Source: JTS-AC122 sp050246015
GTDB lineage: Bacteria; Planctomycetota; Phycisphaerae; Phycisphaerales; UBA1924
DNA: 64,000 nt
Assembly (NCBI GenBank): GCA_050246015.1
Contig: JBFWWU010000012.1
Coordinates: 1 to 64,000 of the forward strand
Reading direction: 5' to 3'
A model generated the notes under the pieces. That model did no database searches and had not been told where the DNA came from. It worked only from the letters and a program-made list of their open reading frames with translations. How positions within the stretch are numbered: the stretch's first letter is position 1; every line of letters starts with the position of its first letter. Made by a program: the position numbers and the translations under genes. Positions 25,790 to 34,658 of this stretch are shown here, piece after piece.

Positions 25790-27403
25790 TCATGAACCGA
25801 CGATCGCACGGCTCAGCGCCGCACCGATGGCGTCCAGATCACTGCTGTCCTCGATTGTAACGGGGTAAAGCGAGTTCCACTCTCGTGCCGGGTCCGACTC
25901 GGCCCTGCCGAACAGCACCAACCCCCCGTGCGGGTGATGCGCGCGCCACACCCTGGCTCCGCTAAGGCCCGCCTTCGTGGGCTCCAAAACCCAGATGTCC
26001 GCGTCGGTCGGGTCGCTGCCGGGCGCAACGCGGACGCCGGCCACTTCGAGCAGATGCCTGATCAAGGCCGCGGCACGTCCGTCTGCCAGCGTGATCACGG
26101 CGTGCTGTGCCTCCGACGGTCGGGCCGCCAGACCCTTCATCCCCGCGGCTGGGAGCAGAATCGCCACGGTCGTGCCTCTGCCGGGCTTGGACTCAATCTC
26201 GACCGACCCGCCGGCACGGCTGACAACCCTGGCGACGAGCGGAAGGCCGAGCCCGGTGCCCATCCCGCGAGTCTTCGTCGTGTAGAACATCTCGAGCGCG
26301 TTTCGCTGAACCTCCGCGGACATGCCGTGACCGTTGTCCGTAACACCGAGCCTGATATGTGTCCCGCGCTTGATCGCCTCCGCCCAGACTCGCACATGTC
26401 CCTGGCGACGCTTGAAGCCGGCGGGGATTGCCTCGCCCGCGTTCACAACCAGGTTCAATACGGCTTGTGTCAACCCATGGGCCGAGACGCCGACCTCCGG
26501 CAGACCCGTAGGCAGGGACACGGTGACTTTCACGTGCTTGGGCACAGCCTTCGTCAGCAGCGGACCTACCTGTGACCACCACGCGCCCAGGTCGGTCGTC
26601 GACTGCTCGGTGTCTTCACGATCTGTGTCAAGCGCAAGGAAATGCAGGCCATCGGCGAGCTGCTGAAGATACGTCACACTCTTATGGACAGCGTCGATAT
26701 GGTCGCGCACCCCCTGGATCATCGTCATCGTGCGGGCGGCCTCAAGGTGTGCCCGCACCGGCAGGAGCACGTTGTTCATGTCGTGGCCCAAGCCCGCGGC
26801 CAAGGCGCCGATCGACGCCAAGCGATCCGTCATGCGCAGCCGCAGATGTGCCGACTGGAGAGCGGCGGTCTGCTCGGCGAGGAGTTCGTGCAGCCGGGTG
26901 CTGTCGTCTGATTTCGTAAGCACGTCGTGCGATTCGAACCCAACCTTCCCGACGGCCTCGCCGCCAGGCCGCCCTTCGACGTGTTTGCTCAGATCGCGGA
27001 TGATGCCGACGAACAGGGGCGCCGCCTCTCCTGGAACATCGACACGCGAGACGGACACCTCCACTGGGAAGAGCGTGCCATCCTTGCGCACGGCGTCGAA
27101 CCGTCGGGCACGGTTCAGGTGCTCGGTCCGTCCGGTTTCGTGGTACTTGGCGAGGTACCCGTCGTGGGCTGAGTGATGCGGCTCGGGCATGAGAATGCTG
27201 ACGTTCCTTCCCATGAGCTCGGGGGATGTCCAGCCGAACACGCGCTCCACAGAGTCGCTGACGGACTGGATGACGCCCGTGCTGTCGATGGTGATAATCG
27301 GGTCGAGCGCGGCGTCAACGACCGCCTTGTAGGGGACGGCGTTGCGCATGGGTGGCTTGGTGGCGGCCGACCGTCTCTTGCGCTGTGGGCGACCGGAGGG
27401 CAT
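25790..27403 (-). CDS. PAS-domain sensor histidine kinase with degenerate C-terminal receiver
   Basis: About 537 aa from the ATG at 27403. A PAS domain (AALDPIITIDSTGVIQSVSD, GRNVSILMPEP, RKDGTLFPVEVSVS), a coiled segment, an H-box (IGALAAGLGHDMNNVLLPVR), and a HATPase domain (N-box NLVVNAGEAI, DNGHGM, GMGTGLGLPLVARVV) follow in order. No transmembrane segment is seen, so it is cytoplasmic; FixL/DosS-type PAS domains often sense oxygen or redox, but heme binding cannot be judged. The last about 115 residues resemble a receiver without a convincing phosphoacceptor Asp. It feeds the NarL-type regulator downstream. Confidence 0.88.
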   Translation of the reverse strand: MPSGRPQRKRRSAATKPPMRNAVPYKAVVDAALDPIITIDSTGVIQSVSDSVERVFGWTSPELMGRNVSILMPEPHHSAHDGYLAKYHETGRTEHLNRARRFDAVRKDGTLFPVEVSVSRVDVPGEAAPLFVGIIRDLSKHVEGRPGGEAVGKVGFESHDVLTKSDDSTRLHELLAEQTAALQSAHLRLRMTDRLASIGALAAGLGHDMNNVLLPVRAHLEAARTMTMIQGVRDHIDAVHKSVTYLQQLADGLHFLALDTDREDTEQSTTDLGAWWSQVGPLLTKAVPKHVKVTVSLPTGLPEVGVSAHGLTQAVLNLVVNAGEAIPAGFKRRQGHVRVWAEAIKRGTHIRLGVTDNGHGMSAEVQRNALEMFYTTKTRGMGTGLGLPLVARVVSRAGGSVEIESKPGRGTTVAILLPAAGMKGLAARPSEAQHAVITLADGRAAALIRHLLEVAGVRVAPGSDPTDADIWVLEPTKAGLSGARVWRAHHPHGGLVLFGRAESDPAREWNSLYPVTIEDSSDLDAIGAALSRAIVGS

Positions 27404-27451
27404 CAGGCGAGAGTATATGTGGCAGCCGTGGAGTCCCCCCATCGCCGTGCC

Positions 27452-27694
27452 TCATCCGCGAGGCCGTTCGTCCGCCGTCAACACCCGCCCGCCCTCGTTT
27501 TCCCACCTCTCAAGAGCCCGCAGCCACGGCGCGCTCGGAAACTCTCGGTTGACCGTGTTCGATGCGCAGCGGCGGTCCGCGACCTTGATGGTCGTGTCCC
27601 GCACGTCACCCCTGACCTCCTCACCTCGGTCCAAAGCCCGAGCCATCGCGGTTCGCCCGGAGCCAAGGCGATCGTGTCTCGTATCCCGGTTCAT
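27452..27694 (-). CDS. Small basic protein ending in ERWENEGGRV module
   Basis: The 80-aa protein starts at ATG 27694 with GGAGG 4 nt upstream. It is Arg-rich and has no membrane segment. The C-terminal part ALERWENEGGRVLTADERP matches, with mostly synonymous codon differences, a segment directly in front of dps (12365-12430). That supports both being translated. A variant of the island motif (site 4) lies about 120 bp upstream. The family is not one I recognise. Confidence 0.6.
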   Translation of the reverse strand: MNRDTRHDRLGSGRTAMARALDRGEEVRGDVRDTTIKVADRRCASNTVNREFPSAPWLRALERWENEGGRVLTADERPRG

Positions 27695-27997
27695 GCGGCC
27701 TCCTTGTCTGATAGTGCGAGCTGTCCCCCGCGCGGCGGTTCCCGACATCCGGCTTGTCGGATTGAGAACGACAGTCGAAATCGTCGCGCGACTGCGTGAC
27801 CATCGCGACGCGGAAAGTTCCCCAACCGGCGCGGCAGGCAGAGCCGCTTTGGTCACGATTGGGCGCTTGGCGCAACAATCGGTAGGGTCGGCTAGTGTCA
27901 CGATGAAAGCAAACCAGGGGCCCAGCAAATGGCCGCATGTGAAGGGGCCGGCGATGGGCGGTTCTTCGAGGCCCATTTGGGCGGATCGGACGAAGCC
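27695..27997. other. Divergent intergenic region, small protein / CorA
   Basis: About 300 bp between divergent genes contain island motif site 4 at 27811-27830. Nothing else is recognised. An ATG at 27929 could extend the CorA-like protein into this region. Confidence 0.4.
27811..27830 (-). promoter_or_regulatory. Island motif variant, site 4
   Basis: The minus strand reads GCCGGTTGGGGAACTTTCCG, a variant of GATTGGGGAAGTTCCC with two changes, 117-136 bp upstream of the small ERWENEGG protein. Confidence 0.45.
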
Positions 27998-28993
27998 ATG
28001 CGGCAGGACTTCACCATCGACGAGGGCCGGATCGTGGAGGCGACGGGCGGGAACGGACACATCCGCGTCTACTCGGCGCCCACGCCCGAAGAGCGCGCGG
28101 AGTTAATGGCTTCGTGTGACATCGACGAGCACGCGCTCAACTCGGCACTCGACCCGGAGGAAGTTCCACGCGTCGAGATCGAGGGCGATCAGGCCTTCAT
28201 CATCTGGAAGCGACCGGACCCCGCGTCGTTCCGCACCGCGGGGATGTTCGAGGTTTCGTCCGTCGGCATCGTGCTTCATCGGGATCGCCTCACCATCGTC
28301 ACCGCGAACGAGCCTTTGTCGCTTGGGCAGAGGCGTCTGCGCCCGATCCGCTCGCTGCACGATCTCGTGCTGCGGGAGCTGTTGGAGATGATGCGCCACT
28401 ACGTCGACCATCTCCGGGCCATCAAGGCGATGGCGCGGGAGGTGCAAACGAAGCTCAACATGTCGATCGGCAACGAGCACCTGCTGCGGATGTTCTCGCT
28501 GGGAGAGAGCCTGGTGTATTACGTCAACGCCATCGAAGCCAACGGCGGCGCGCTGGGCCGCCTGAGAGCGTCGGCAGAGCGGCTGGGCTTTGCCGCCGAG
28601 GACACGGAGCTGCTGGACGACGTGATGATCGAGAACACCCAGTGCGCCCGCCAGGCCGCGATCTACTCGCAGGTGCTCTCGGGCCTCATGGATGCGCGCG
28701 GGAACATCATCAACAACAACATGAACATGCTGCTGAAGAACCTGACCGTCATCAGCGTCGTCATGCTCCCGCTGGGCCTCATCGCCGGCATCGGCGGTAT
28801 GTCTGAGTTCACCATGATGACCGAGGCTGTTCCGTGGTGGGTGGCGTACCCGCTGCTGATGCTCTGCTTGGCGTGCATCGGCCTTGTCACGTGGTTCGTG
28901 ATCCATCGGTGGATGGAGAGGGCGATGGGAAGCCACGGCGTTGAGCGCATCGCGCCGATGGGCCGCAATGGCACTCAACCGCCCGCTCCGTAG
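27998..28993 (+). CDS. CorA-family divalent cation transporter
   Basis: About 331 aa from ATG 27998; an in-frame ATG at 27929 would add 23 residues and neither start has a strong ribosome binding site. The large cytoplasmic N-terminal domain is followed by two closely spaced C-terminal membrane helices (residues about 260-325). The CorA signature GMN appears as GMS (LIAGIGGMSEFTMM), which occurs in some CorA relatives but may change ion selectivity. It likely mediates Mg2+ or another divalent metal flux at the inner membrane. It diverges from the small protein and kinase operon. Confidence 0.85.
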   Translation: MRQDFTIDEGRIVEATGGNGHIRVYSAPTPEERAELMASCDIDEHALNSALDPEEVPRVEIEGDQAFIIWKRPDPASFRTAGMFEVSSVGIVLHRDRLTIVTANEPLSLGQRRLRPIRSLHDLVLRELLEMMRHYVDHLRAIKAMAREVQTKLNMSIGNEHLLRMFSLGESLVYYVNAIEANGGALGRLRASAERLGFAAEDTELLDDVMIENTQCARQAAIYSQVLSGLMDARGNIINNNMNMLLKNLTVISVVMLPLGLIAGIGGMSEFTMMTEAVPWWVAYPLLMLCLACIGLVTWFVIHRWMERAMGSHGVERIAPMGRNGTQPPAP

Positions 28994-29065
28994 AGGTCCA
29001 TCGGTCGCTGGATACCGAGTCGCGGGACTTTGCCCCGCAGGGGTGAGCAACGCTCTGCCTGCGCC

Positions 29066-29079
29066 GAGATTGGGGAGAT
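29066..29079 (+). promoter_or_regulatory. Island motif variant, site 5
   Basis: The plus strand reads GAGATTGGGGAGATTGG, one change from ATTGGGGAAG, about 80-90 bp upstream of the gene at 29157. Confidence 0.4.
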
Positions 29080-29156
29080 TGGCGCGCAGAACCGTCACCG
29101 CGCTCCGACCATGATGGTCCAGTTGGCGTCGAGTACCCGCCGACGTTGGAGGCATC

Positions 29157-29678
29157 ATGAACTACAACACCGCACAACACAGCTCGCGTGAGCCCGTCAT
29201 CACCACGGCCGTTGTTCGAGCCGCGGAACCTGTTGCGTACAGAGACCTTCCGAGGGACCGGCTGGCGGACGAGATCGAGAAGATCTCGGTCGATGGTCGC
29301 CCTGCATACCCGCAGTTGGGGCCGCGGAGGATTCGCCGGGTGATCATGGCGGCGGTCGGTGTGATTCTGATCACCGGTGGGTTGGTGGCGCTGCTGGTCG
29401 ATGGCGCCATGGGACTCGGAATGATGGCCTTCGGCGTCCTGCTCTTCCTCATGAACCCTGAACTTTGGGCAACGGTCTTCCGGGTCCGAGAGCGGCGACG
29501 GGCCCAGCGGCAGGTTGAACGGGCCACGCTACGCGGGCGCGCGGGGCGTCGTTGGAGACCGAATGGACATGCACCGCAGACACGCTTGCGGACTGACGTT
29601 CTGGCACCCCAACCTCCCCCCGGACCTCCGGGCTCAGGCGAGGACACGATCGACGCGTTCCTTCGTTGGAACGCGTGA
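29157..29678 (+). CDS. Small membrane protein of unknown function
   Basis: The 173-aa protein has GGAGG four bases before the ATG. The N-terminal 60 residues are soluble, then two hydrophobic helices (about residues 63-100, VIMAAVGVILITGGLVALLV and a second GLGMMAFGVLLFLM segment) and an Arg/Pro-rich C-terminal tail follow. No known domain is recognised. It carries an island-type motif upstream, so it may be co-regulated with the stress genes. Confidence 0.65.
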   Translation: MNYNTAQHSSREPVITTAVVRAAEPVAYRDLPRDRLADEIEKISVDGRPAYPQLGPRRIRRVIMAAVGVILITGGLVALLVDGAMGLGMMAFGVLLFLMNPELWATVFRVRERRRAQRQVERATLRGRAGRRWRPNGHAPQTRLRTDVLAPQPPPGPPGSGEDTIDAFLRWNA

Positions 29679-29693
29679 CGTCATGGCCGGGTC

Positions 29694-29705
29694 CGATTGG
29701 GGAAA
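29694..29705 (+). promoter_or_regulatory. GATTGGGGAAA island motif, site 6
   Basis: The plus strand reads CGATTGGGGAAA, 82-93 bp upstream of the DUF2934-like gene start at 29787. Confidence 0.5.
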
Positions 29706-29786
29706 TCGTCGCGTAGCGGGGCGCACGGCTGGAGCGATGATGATCGCATCTGGACAACCGTCGGCATCAGCACACGGAGCCGCGAC

Positions 29787-30269
29787 ATGAAGCTCGTCAT
29801 TCGCCCGATTCAGGACCCGCAACGCGAACTTGACATGACCCATCGCCTCGTGTCAGCGATCGCCGAGGAGTTATGGAACCTGTACGGCGGAAACGACCAG
29901 TTGAACTGGATCGAAGCCGAGCGCCACCTCCAGCGGATAGTCGGGCAGGTCCGTGCCGAGGCGGCGGATAGTCGGGCAGGTCCGTGCCGAGGCGCGCGAG
30001 ACCGAAGTGGCCCTTGTTGTGCCCTCTGGTGCAGCGGCCACAGTGACGGAACTGTTCGGCGAACGGACCAGTCGCCCCGACCACACCGAGCAAATGGCAC
30101 TCGGTCGAGCCACTCGCCGCGCGGCACAGCCAACTCGGCCGCGGCAAAGTGCTGGCTCTTCGCGGCGCCTCCAGTCGGAGCGAGGGGGATCAAGCCGCAC
30201 AAGGGAAGGGCTGGCAAGGCCGCAAACAAGAGCGCCGCAGCGAGATCACGCGGCAGGGGCGAATACGTG
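29787..30269 (+). CDS. DUF2934-like protein, frame altered by a 31-bp tandem duplication
   Basis: The ATG at 29787 has GGAG upstream. The first 60 residues contain a DUF2934-like helix (AIAEELWNLYGGNDQLNWIEAERHLQ). A perfect 31-bp tandem duplication at 29933-29994 then shifts the frame. Without it, translation would continue as RAEARETEVALVVPSGAAAT and end at about 30270. With it, the frame runs on in an Arg/Lys/Ala-rich tail and fuses to the heavy-metal-domain protein (stop 30542). Which form is made is unclear. DUF2934 proteins are small stress-associated proteins without known activity. Confidence 0.5.
29933..29994. repeat. Perfect 31-bp tandem duplication
   Basis: The 31-mer starting GCGGATAGTCGGGC occurs twice head to tail (29933-29963 and 29964-29994). 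Its length is not a multiple of three, so it changes the reading frame of the DUF2934-like gene. It looks like a recent replication slippage or an assembly error. Confidence 0.85.
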
Positions 30270-30542
30270 ATGACGTCAGGAACTACAAGGACCGTACTGC
30301 TGATCGCTGGGATGCGAGGGAACCGGTGTCGAGAGCAGATCGCGTGTGCACTCGAGTCGGTCGCGGGGGTGAAGGAGGCAGACGTGAACCTCTACCGAGC
30401 ACGGGCCACCATCACCCACGGTCCGCTGTGCGAGGCGGCCGACTTGATCCGCGCAGTCCGCCAGACCGGATACGGGGCGTCGCTCACGGCAGAACTGCGC
30501 GGAGGTGATTCGGGAGCAGGGCACGAGCAGGACCAGCATTGA
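30270..30542 (+). CDS. HMA-like (heavy-metal-associated fold) small protein
   Basis: About 90 aa from ATG 30270. The ferredoxin-like HMA pattern is visible: VLLIAGMRGNRCREQIACAL, then VAGVKEADVNLYRARATITH and a closing AVRQTGYGAS. The metal motif GMxCxxC is reduced to GMRGNRC, so only the second Cys remains and classical Cu(I) binding is doubtful. In the present sequence the frame is continuous with the DUF2934-like gene upstream. Confidence 0.6.
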   Translation: MTSGTTRTVLLIAGMRGNRCREQIACALESVAGVKEADVNLYRARATITHGPLCEAADLIRAVRQTGYGASLTAELRGGDSGAGHEQDQH

Positions 30543-30559
30543 TACTCAAGGAGCCCCAC

Positions 30560-31072
30560 ATGATCTCCACGAACACCGCAACGAAGCCCGAGGATGTGAT
30601 GGCTGCCGAGCCACTGCGGCTCGATGCATCGACGACGATCCGCCATCTCGCCCACGTGTTGTCGGAGAGCAGGATCACCGGCGCTCCGGTCGTCAATCAG
30701 GAAGGCGACCTGATCGGGGTGGTTCTGAAGACCGACCTGCTTCGCGCCGGTTCGGCGATGGCTGCGGGCTGCTCACCCGCGTACTTGTTCGAGGTTCTCA
30801 TCGAGCAAGGGAGCGAGGACAGGGCCGAAGACTTTGTGATGCAGGGCCACGTGACGGTGACGCCGGACACGACGATCGCCACGGTCGCGAGACTCATGCT
30901 TGATAGACGCATTCACCGCGTCATCCTGGTGGATACGGACAAGTTGCCCGCCGTCATCATCACGACACTCGACCTGTTAGACGTTTTCCGTCAGCAGCGC
31001 CAGGCCAAACACGGCGGTCGTGTTGGGCCGCGCGAAGCCTCTCACCACATACACCAAAGGAGTACACCATGA
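30560..31072 (+). CDS. Tandem CBS-domain protein
   Basis: The 170-aa protein starts at ATG 30560 with AAGGAG upstream. Two CBS domains are evident: PEDVMAAEPLRLDASTTIRH with GAPVVNQEGDLIGVVLKTDL, and VMQGHVTVTPDTTIATVARL with HRVILVDTDKLPAVIITTLD. CBS pairs bind adenosine nucleotides (AMP/ATP/SAM) and act as energy sensors; free-standing ones are prominent in hypoxia regulons. Its stop overlaps the next start (ATGA), so it is coupled to the DUF2934 gene. Confidence 0.9.
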   Translation: MISTNTATKPEDVMAAEPLRLDASTTIRHLAHVLSESRITGAPVVNQEGDLIGVVLKTDLLRAGSAMAAGCSPAYLFEVLIEQGSEDRAEDFVMQGHVTVTPDTTIATVARLMLDRRIHRVILVDTDKLPAVIITTLDLLDVFRQQRQAKHGGRVGPREASHHIHQRSTP

Positions 31073-31371
31073 GCACGATCACCACCACAGGCCGGCGGAA
31101 CGGAAGGCCGGCGCGTCAGGCGGCGCTCCAGCACTCGGTGCTTGCTGAGGTGAAGCCCGAAGTCATCCGCAAGCGCGCCTACGAGATCTTCCTGGCGCGC
31201 AAGGGCGAGGCCGGGGATCACCTGTCGGACTGGGCCCAGGCCGAGCGCGAGTTGTGCGGTGATTCGCAGGACGAGCCCGTTGCCGTTCGGTCCGGCGATC
31301 GGCACGGGAGGGAGGCTCCCTTCGAGGCGGCCTCGCAACCCATCCGCGATGGCATTCTGGACAACCGCTAA
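31069..31371 (+). CDS. DUF2934 protein
   Basis: This 100-aa protein is translationally coupled to the CBS gene by an ATGA overlap. It contains the DUF2934 helix (VIRKRAYEIFLARKGEAGDH followed by LSDWAQAERELCG). The function of the domain is unknown. A second, divergent DUF2934-like protein lies 1.3 kb upstream. Confidence 0.8.
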   Translation: MSTITTTGRRNGRPARQAALQHSVLAEVKPEVIRKRAYEIFLARKGEAGDHLSDWAQAERELCGDSQDEPVAVRSGDRHGREAPFEAASQPIRDGILDNR

Positions 31372-31543
31372 TTGGCTCTCGACCGCGGCCGACAGGCCGT
31401 GAGCGAGCGCTCTGCACCGCTTCGTCGACACACAGCATGCGGCGCCGCCCGCCTAACCGCGCTCGGCGCCATTCACCAAACGGCAAGCCGTGGCCGGGAT
31501 GTACCGGACCGTGGCGCGCCGTGATCGCAGATAGGAGCCTGTC

Positions 31544-31780
31544 ATGAAGAAAGCGGTGTTTTATCACGCCGGATGCCCCGTGTGCGTTGAGGCCGAGCGA
31601 CAGATCGCCGAATCCCTCGACCCCCAGAAGGTCAAGGTGGAGCGTGTCCACCTCGGGCAGAACAAGCAGCACATCAACGATGCCGAGCGCGCAGGGGTCA
31701 AGTCCGTGCCCGCGCTGGTGATCGATGGGCATCCGTTCCACATCAACTTCGGCGCCGCAATCGATGACCTCAGGACCTGA
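31544..31780 (+). CDS. Thioredoxin/glutaredoxin-like protein with CPVC motif
   Basis: The 78-aa protein has AGGAG before the ATG. It has a thioredoxin-fold start VFYHAGCPVCVEAERQIAES with redox-active CPVC, and the cis-Pro loop GVKSVPALVIDGH. It is cytoplasmic and probably reduces a partner disulphide, possibly with the FAD reductase encoded 125 bp downstream. Confidence 0.85.
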   Translation: MKKAVFYHAGCPVCVEAERQIAESLDPQKVKVERVHLGQNKQHINDAERAGVKSVPALVIDGHPFHINFGAAIDDLRT

Positions 31781-31905
31781 CCAGCCAGGCTACGCAGCCC
31801 TCTCCGGCCCGTTATCCACACGCGTGAATGCATGGCGGACCACGGGTTGGATGCACGGCCATCATCAACAAGCGCCGACGCACACGCCTCGAAAGGAGCC
31901 CGGTC

Positions 31906-33108
31906 ATGGCTGAGCATTCGTTCTCTTACATCGTTGTCGGGGCGGGACCGGCGGCGTCGGCGGCCGTGGACGGGATCCGGGCGCACGACACACGTGGCTC
32001 AATCCTGCTCATCGGAGCCGAGGCCGATCCACCCTACGACCGCCCGCCGCTCTCCAAACAGCTCTGGACCGGGGCCAAGCAGCTCGAAGAGATCCTCCTC
32101 CATGACCGCGCGTTCTATGCGCGGCATGGTGTTGAACTGCGCCTCGGCACGGAGGTCGTAGCGCTGGACCCGGCGGCACATTTGCTCCGCGACAGCGGCG
32201 GCGCGACTTACCGCTACGAGAAGCTCTTGCTCGCCACCGGCGGTACACCGCGGCGGCTCGACATTCCCGGGGGCGATCTCGCGGGGATCTGCTATTTCCG
32301 CACAGTGGATGACTACAAACGCCTGCGACGCGTGGCGAGCGAGGGCAAGTCGGCACTGGTCATCGGCGGGGGCTTCATCGGCTCTGAGATCGCCGCGGCT
32401 CTCCGCACCAGCGGGTTGAATGTGACGATGGCCTTCCCCGGCCAGTGGCTGGTATCGCGCGTCTTTCCCGAATCGCTCGGACGCGCGTTGACGGCCCAGT
32501 ACCGCGCCAAGGGCGTCGAGATACTGGCCGGAGACCGACCACTCGCGATTGACCACGAGGGAAGCCAGTACCGAACCCGCACCCGGGCGGGCCGGGAGAT
32601 CCTCTCCGATCTGATCGTTGTAGGCATCGGGATCGCGCCAAACACCGCGCTGGCGCAGGGCGCGGGGCTGGAAACGGGCGCCGGGATTATCGTCAATCAG
32701 TTCCTCCAGACATCCGATCGCGACATCTACGCGGCCGGCGATATCGCCTACTTTCCAGAGGCCGTACTGGGGCCGAGGCGCATCGAGCACTGGGACAACG
32801 CCCTCAGCCAGGGAAGGCACGCCGGGCGCAACATGGCTGGCGCCGCAGCGCCCTTCACCTACATCCCGTTCTTCTTCTCCGACTTATTCGAGTTCGGGTA
32901 CGAGGCCGTGGGCGACACGGACAGCCGCCACGAGACGTTCGCCGACTGGCAGGAGGAGAACAAGACCGGCGTGGTCTACTACCTCCGGGATGGGCGAGTG
33001 CGTGGGGCGATGATGTGCAACCTCTTCGGAAAGGTCGATGCCGCTCGTGCACTGATCCAGCGGACCGAGCGCGTCACCCTGCAGGACCTGCGGGGTGCTA
33101 TTCGGTAG
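31906..33108 (+). CDS. FAD-dependent NAD(P)H oxidoreductase (ferredoxin/rubredoxin-reductase type)
   Basis: The 400-aa protein starts at ATG 31906 after GAAAGGAG. It has an FAD dinucleotide fold (YIVVGAGPAASAAVDGI), the PYDRPPLSK motif, an ATGG sequence, a second NAD-binding fold (ALVIGGGFIGSEIAAAL), the FAD-phosphate AAGDIAYFP motif and a C-terminal reductase domain. There is no CxxC, so it is not a disulphide reductase. It probably passes electrons from NAD(P)H to a small redox protein. Its neighbours are a thioredoxin-like protein and transaldolase. Confidence 0.88.
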   Translation: MAEHSFSYIVVGAGPAASAAVDGIRAHDTRGSILLIGAEADPPYDRPPLSKQLWTGAKQLEEILLHDRAFYARHGVELRLGTEVVALDPAAHLLRDSGGATYRYEKLLLATGGTPRRLDIPGGDLAGICYFRTVDDYKRLRRVASEGKSALVIGGGFIGSEIAAALRTSGLNVTMAFPGQWLVSRVFPESLGRALTAQYRAKGVEILAGDRPLAIDHEGSQYRTRTRAGREILSDLIVVGIGIAPNTALAQGAGLETGAGIIVNQFLQTSDRDIYAAGDIAYFPEAVLGPRRIEHWDNALSQGRHAGRNMAGAAAPFTYIPFFFSDLFEFGYEAVGDTDSRHETFADWQEENKTGVVYYLRDGRVRGAMMCNLFGKVDAARALIQRTERVTLQDLRGAIR

Positions 33109-33149
33109 CCGGCGTCCCGGCAACGGGGAGGTACAAACAGGAGTTGGTC

Positions 33150-34247
33150 ATGTCGTTGGCATCACTGATTGCGACAGGGACAAAGGTCTGGCTGGACGGG
33201 GTGGAGCCCAGTGACATCAAGACACAACGGGTCTGGGGGATCACGGGCGCCACCTCGAATCCGACCATCGTCTCCAAGATCCTCGGACAAGGGCTCTTTG
33301 ACGCCCGAATTGGCGACCTCATCGAGCAAGGCGTCACTGACGACCGGATTGCATGGATACTCGGCGATGAACTGGTCACGCAGGCCCAGCGGGCGTTCCT
33401 GGCGGTATGGGAAGAGACGAAGGGAAACGATGGGTACGTGAGCTTTGAGTTGGACCCGCTGATTGAGGAAGACGCCGGGCTGAGCCACGGCGATCGGGTG
33501 AGGCGATACGTCGAACTCGGCAAGGAGTGGTCCGCCGGGCACAAGAACCGCATGATCAAGGTGCCGGCTACCCGCGCGGGCTTGGATGCGTTGGAGCCGC
33601 TCGCTGCCGTCGGCGTCACGATCAACGTGACGCTCATGTTCACCGAGCGCCAGTATCGCGTCGCCCGCGATGCGATCTGGCGGGGGGCCCGGCGGCGCGA
33701 GGACGGCCTCGACAACTTCAAGAGCGTCTACAGCATCTTCGTGTCACGCGTGGACGCCTACACCGAGGCACACGTGCCCGAGCTGAGCCGCGCTGCGCAG
33801 GGGATGGCGGGCATCGTCAATGCGAAGCGCATCTGGCGGGAGAACATGGGGTTCTGGAGAGACAAGGGGCTGCGTCTGCACCAGGAGATCGTCTTCGCGA
33901 GCACGGGCGTCAAGAGGCCGGCCGACCCGCCGGACAAGTATGCGGAGGCGTTCGCGGGCAGCGACATCGAGACCAACCCGACGGCCACGAACACGGCAAT
34001 CGAGACATCGCCGAAGGCTTACGCGAGCCGGGTCGAACAGATGCCGCCGGCGAGCATCCTTGACGAGATCGACAGGAAGGTCGACATGGCAGCGATGGAG
34101 CGCCGCCTGATGGATGAAGGCACCAAGAAGTTCGCGGATGCGCAGCGAGCGACGCTCTCGCTCATCGCGCAGAAGCGGGCCGATCGCCGCCGCGGCGATC
34201 GCCGGACAGAACGCGCGATCGATGACCACTCCAGAAAGGAGACCTAA
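33150..34247 (+). CDS. tal: Transaldolase
   Basis: The 365-aa protein has AGGAG before ATG 33150. The TalB/TalC family barrel is seen: VWLDGVEPSDIKTQRVWGIT with TGATSNPTIVSKIL, the Schiff-base lysine in NRMIKVPATRAGLDAL and VTINVTLMFTERQY. It moves a three-carbon ketol unit between sedoheptulose-7-P and glyceraldehyde-3-P in the non-oxidative pentose phosphate pathway. A C-terminal Arg-rich extension (about 40 residues) is present. It ends 4 bp before the AhpD-like start, so it is probably co-transcribed. Confidence 0.92.
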   Translation: MSLASLIATGTKVWLDGVEPSDIKTQRVWGITGATSNPTIVSKILGQGLFDARIGDLIEQGVTDDRIAWILGDELVTQAQRAFLAVWEETKGNDGYVSFELDPLIEEDAGLSHGDRVRRYVELGKEWSAGHKNRMIKVPATRAGLDALEPLAAVGVTINVTLMFTERQYRVARDAIWRGARRREDGLDNFKSVYSIFVSRVDAYTEAHVPELSRAAQGMAGIVNAKRIWRENMGFWRDKGLRLHQEIVFASTGVKRPADPPDKYAEAFAGSDIETNPTATNTAIETSPKAYASRVEQMPPASILDEIDRKVDMAAMERRLMDEGTKKFADAQRATLSLIAQKRADRRRGDRRTERAIDDHSRKET

Positions 34248-34250
34248 GCG

Positions 34251-34607
34251 ATGTCCGAACACGAACCGTTGTACCCGCAGGCGACCAGGGAACTCATGGA
34301 GCAGCGCACGACCCTGGCTCCCAAGCCCGCAGAGGCATTCAAGGCCTTCAGCCAGAGCGTCTTCGCGGAAGGGGCGCTCCCCTCGAAGACCAAGCAGCTC
34401 ATCGCCGTGGCGGCGGCGCACGTGACGCAATGCCCATACTGCATCCGCGGGCACACCAGCGCCGCGCTGCGCCAGGGCGCGACGCCCCAGGAGATCATGG
34501 AGGCCATCTGGGTCGCCGCGGAGATGCGCGCCGGCGCGGCCTACGCGCACTCGGTGTTGGCCTTGGAGACGATTGCGCAGCAAGCCGGAACAGCCGGGCA
34601 TCGGTGA
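34251..34607 (+). CDS. AhpD/carboxymuconolactone decarboxylase-like protein
   Basis: The 118-aa protein starts at ATG 34251 after AAGGAGA. It has the AhpD-like redox motif HVTQCPYCIRGHTSAALRQG (CxxC plus His) in the CMD helical fold. It is expected to work as an alkylhydroperoxidase-type redox protein, consistent with the oxidative-stress context, rather than a true lactone decarboxylase. It lies between transaldolase and GAPDH genes on the same strand. Confidence 0.9.
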   Translation: MSEHEPLYPQATRELMEQRTTLAPKPAEAFKAFSQSVFAEGALPSKTKQLIAVAAAHVTQCPYCIRGHTSAALRQGATPQEIMEAIWVAAEMRAGAAYAHSVLALETIAQQAGTAGHR

Positions 34608-34658
34608 GAAAGCCGCCACTGCCCGGGATTGGTACCAAGCGACGGCAGGGAGCGCGAT

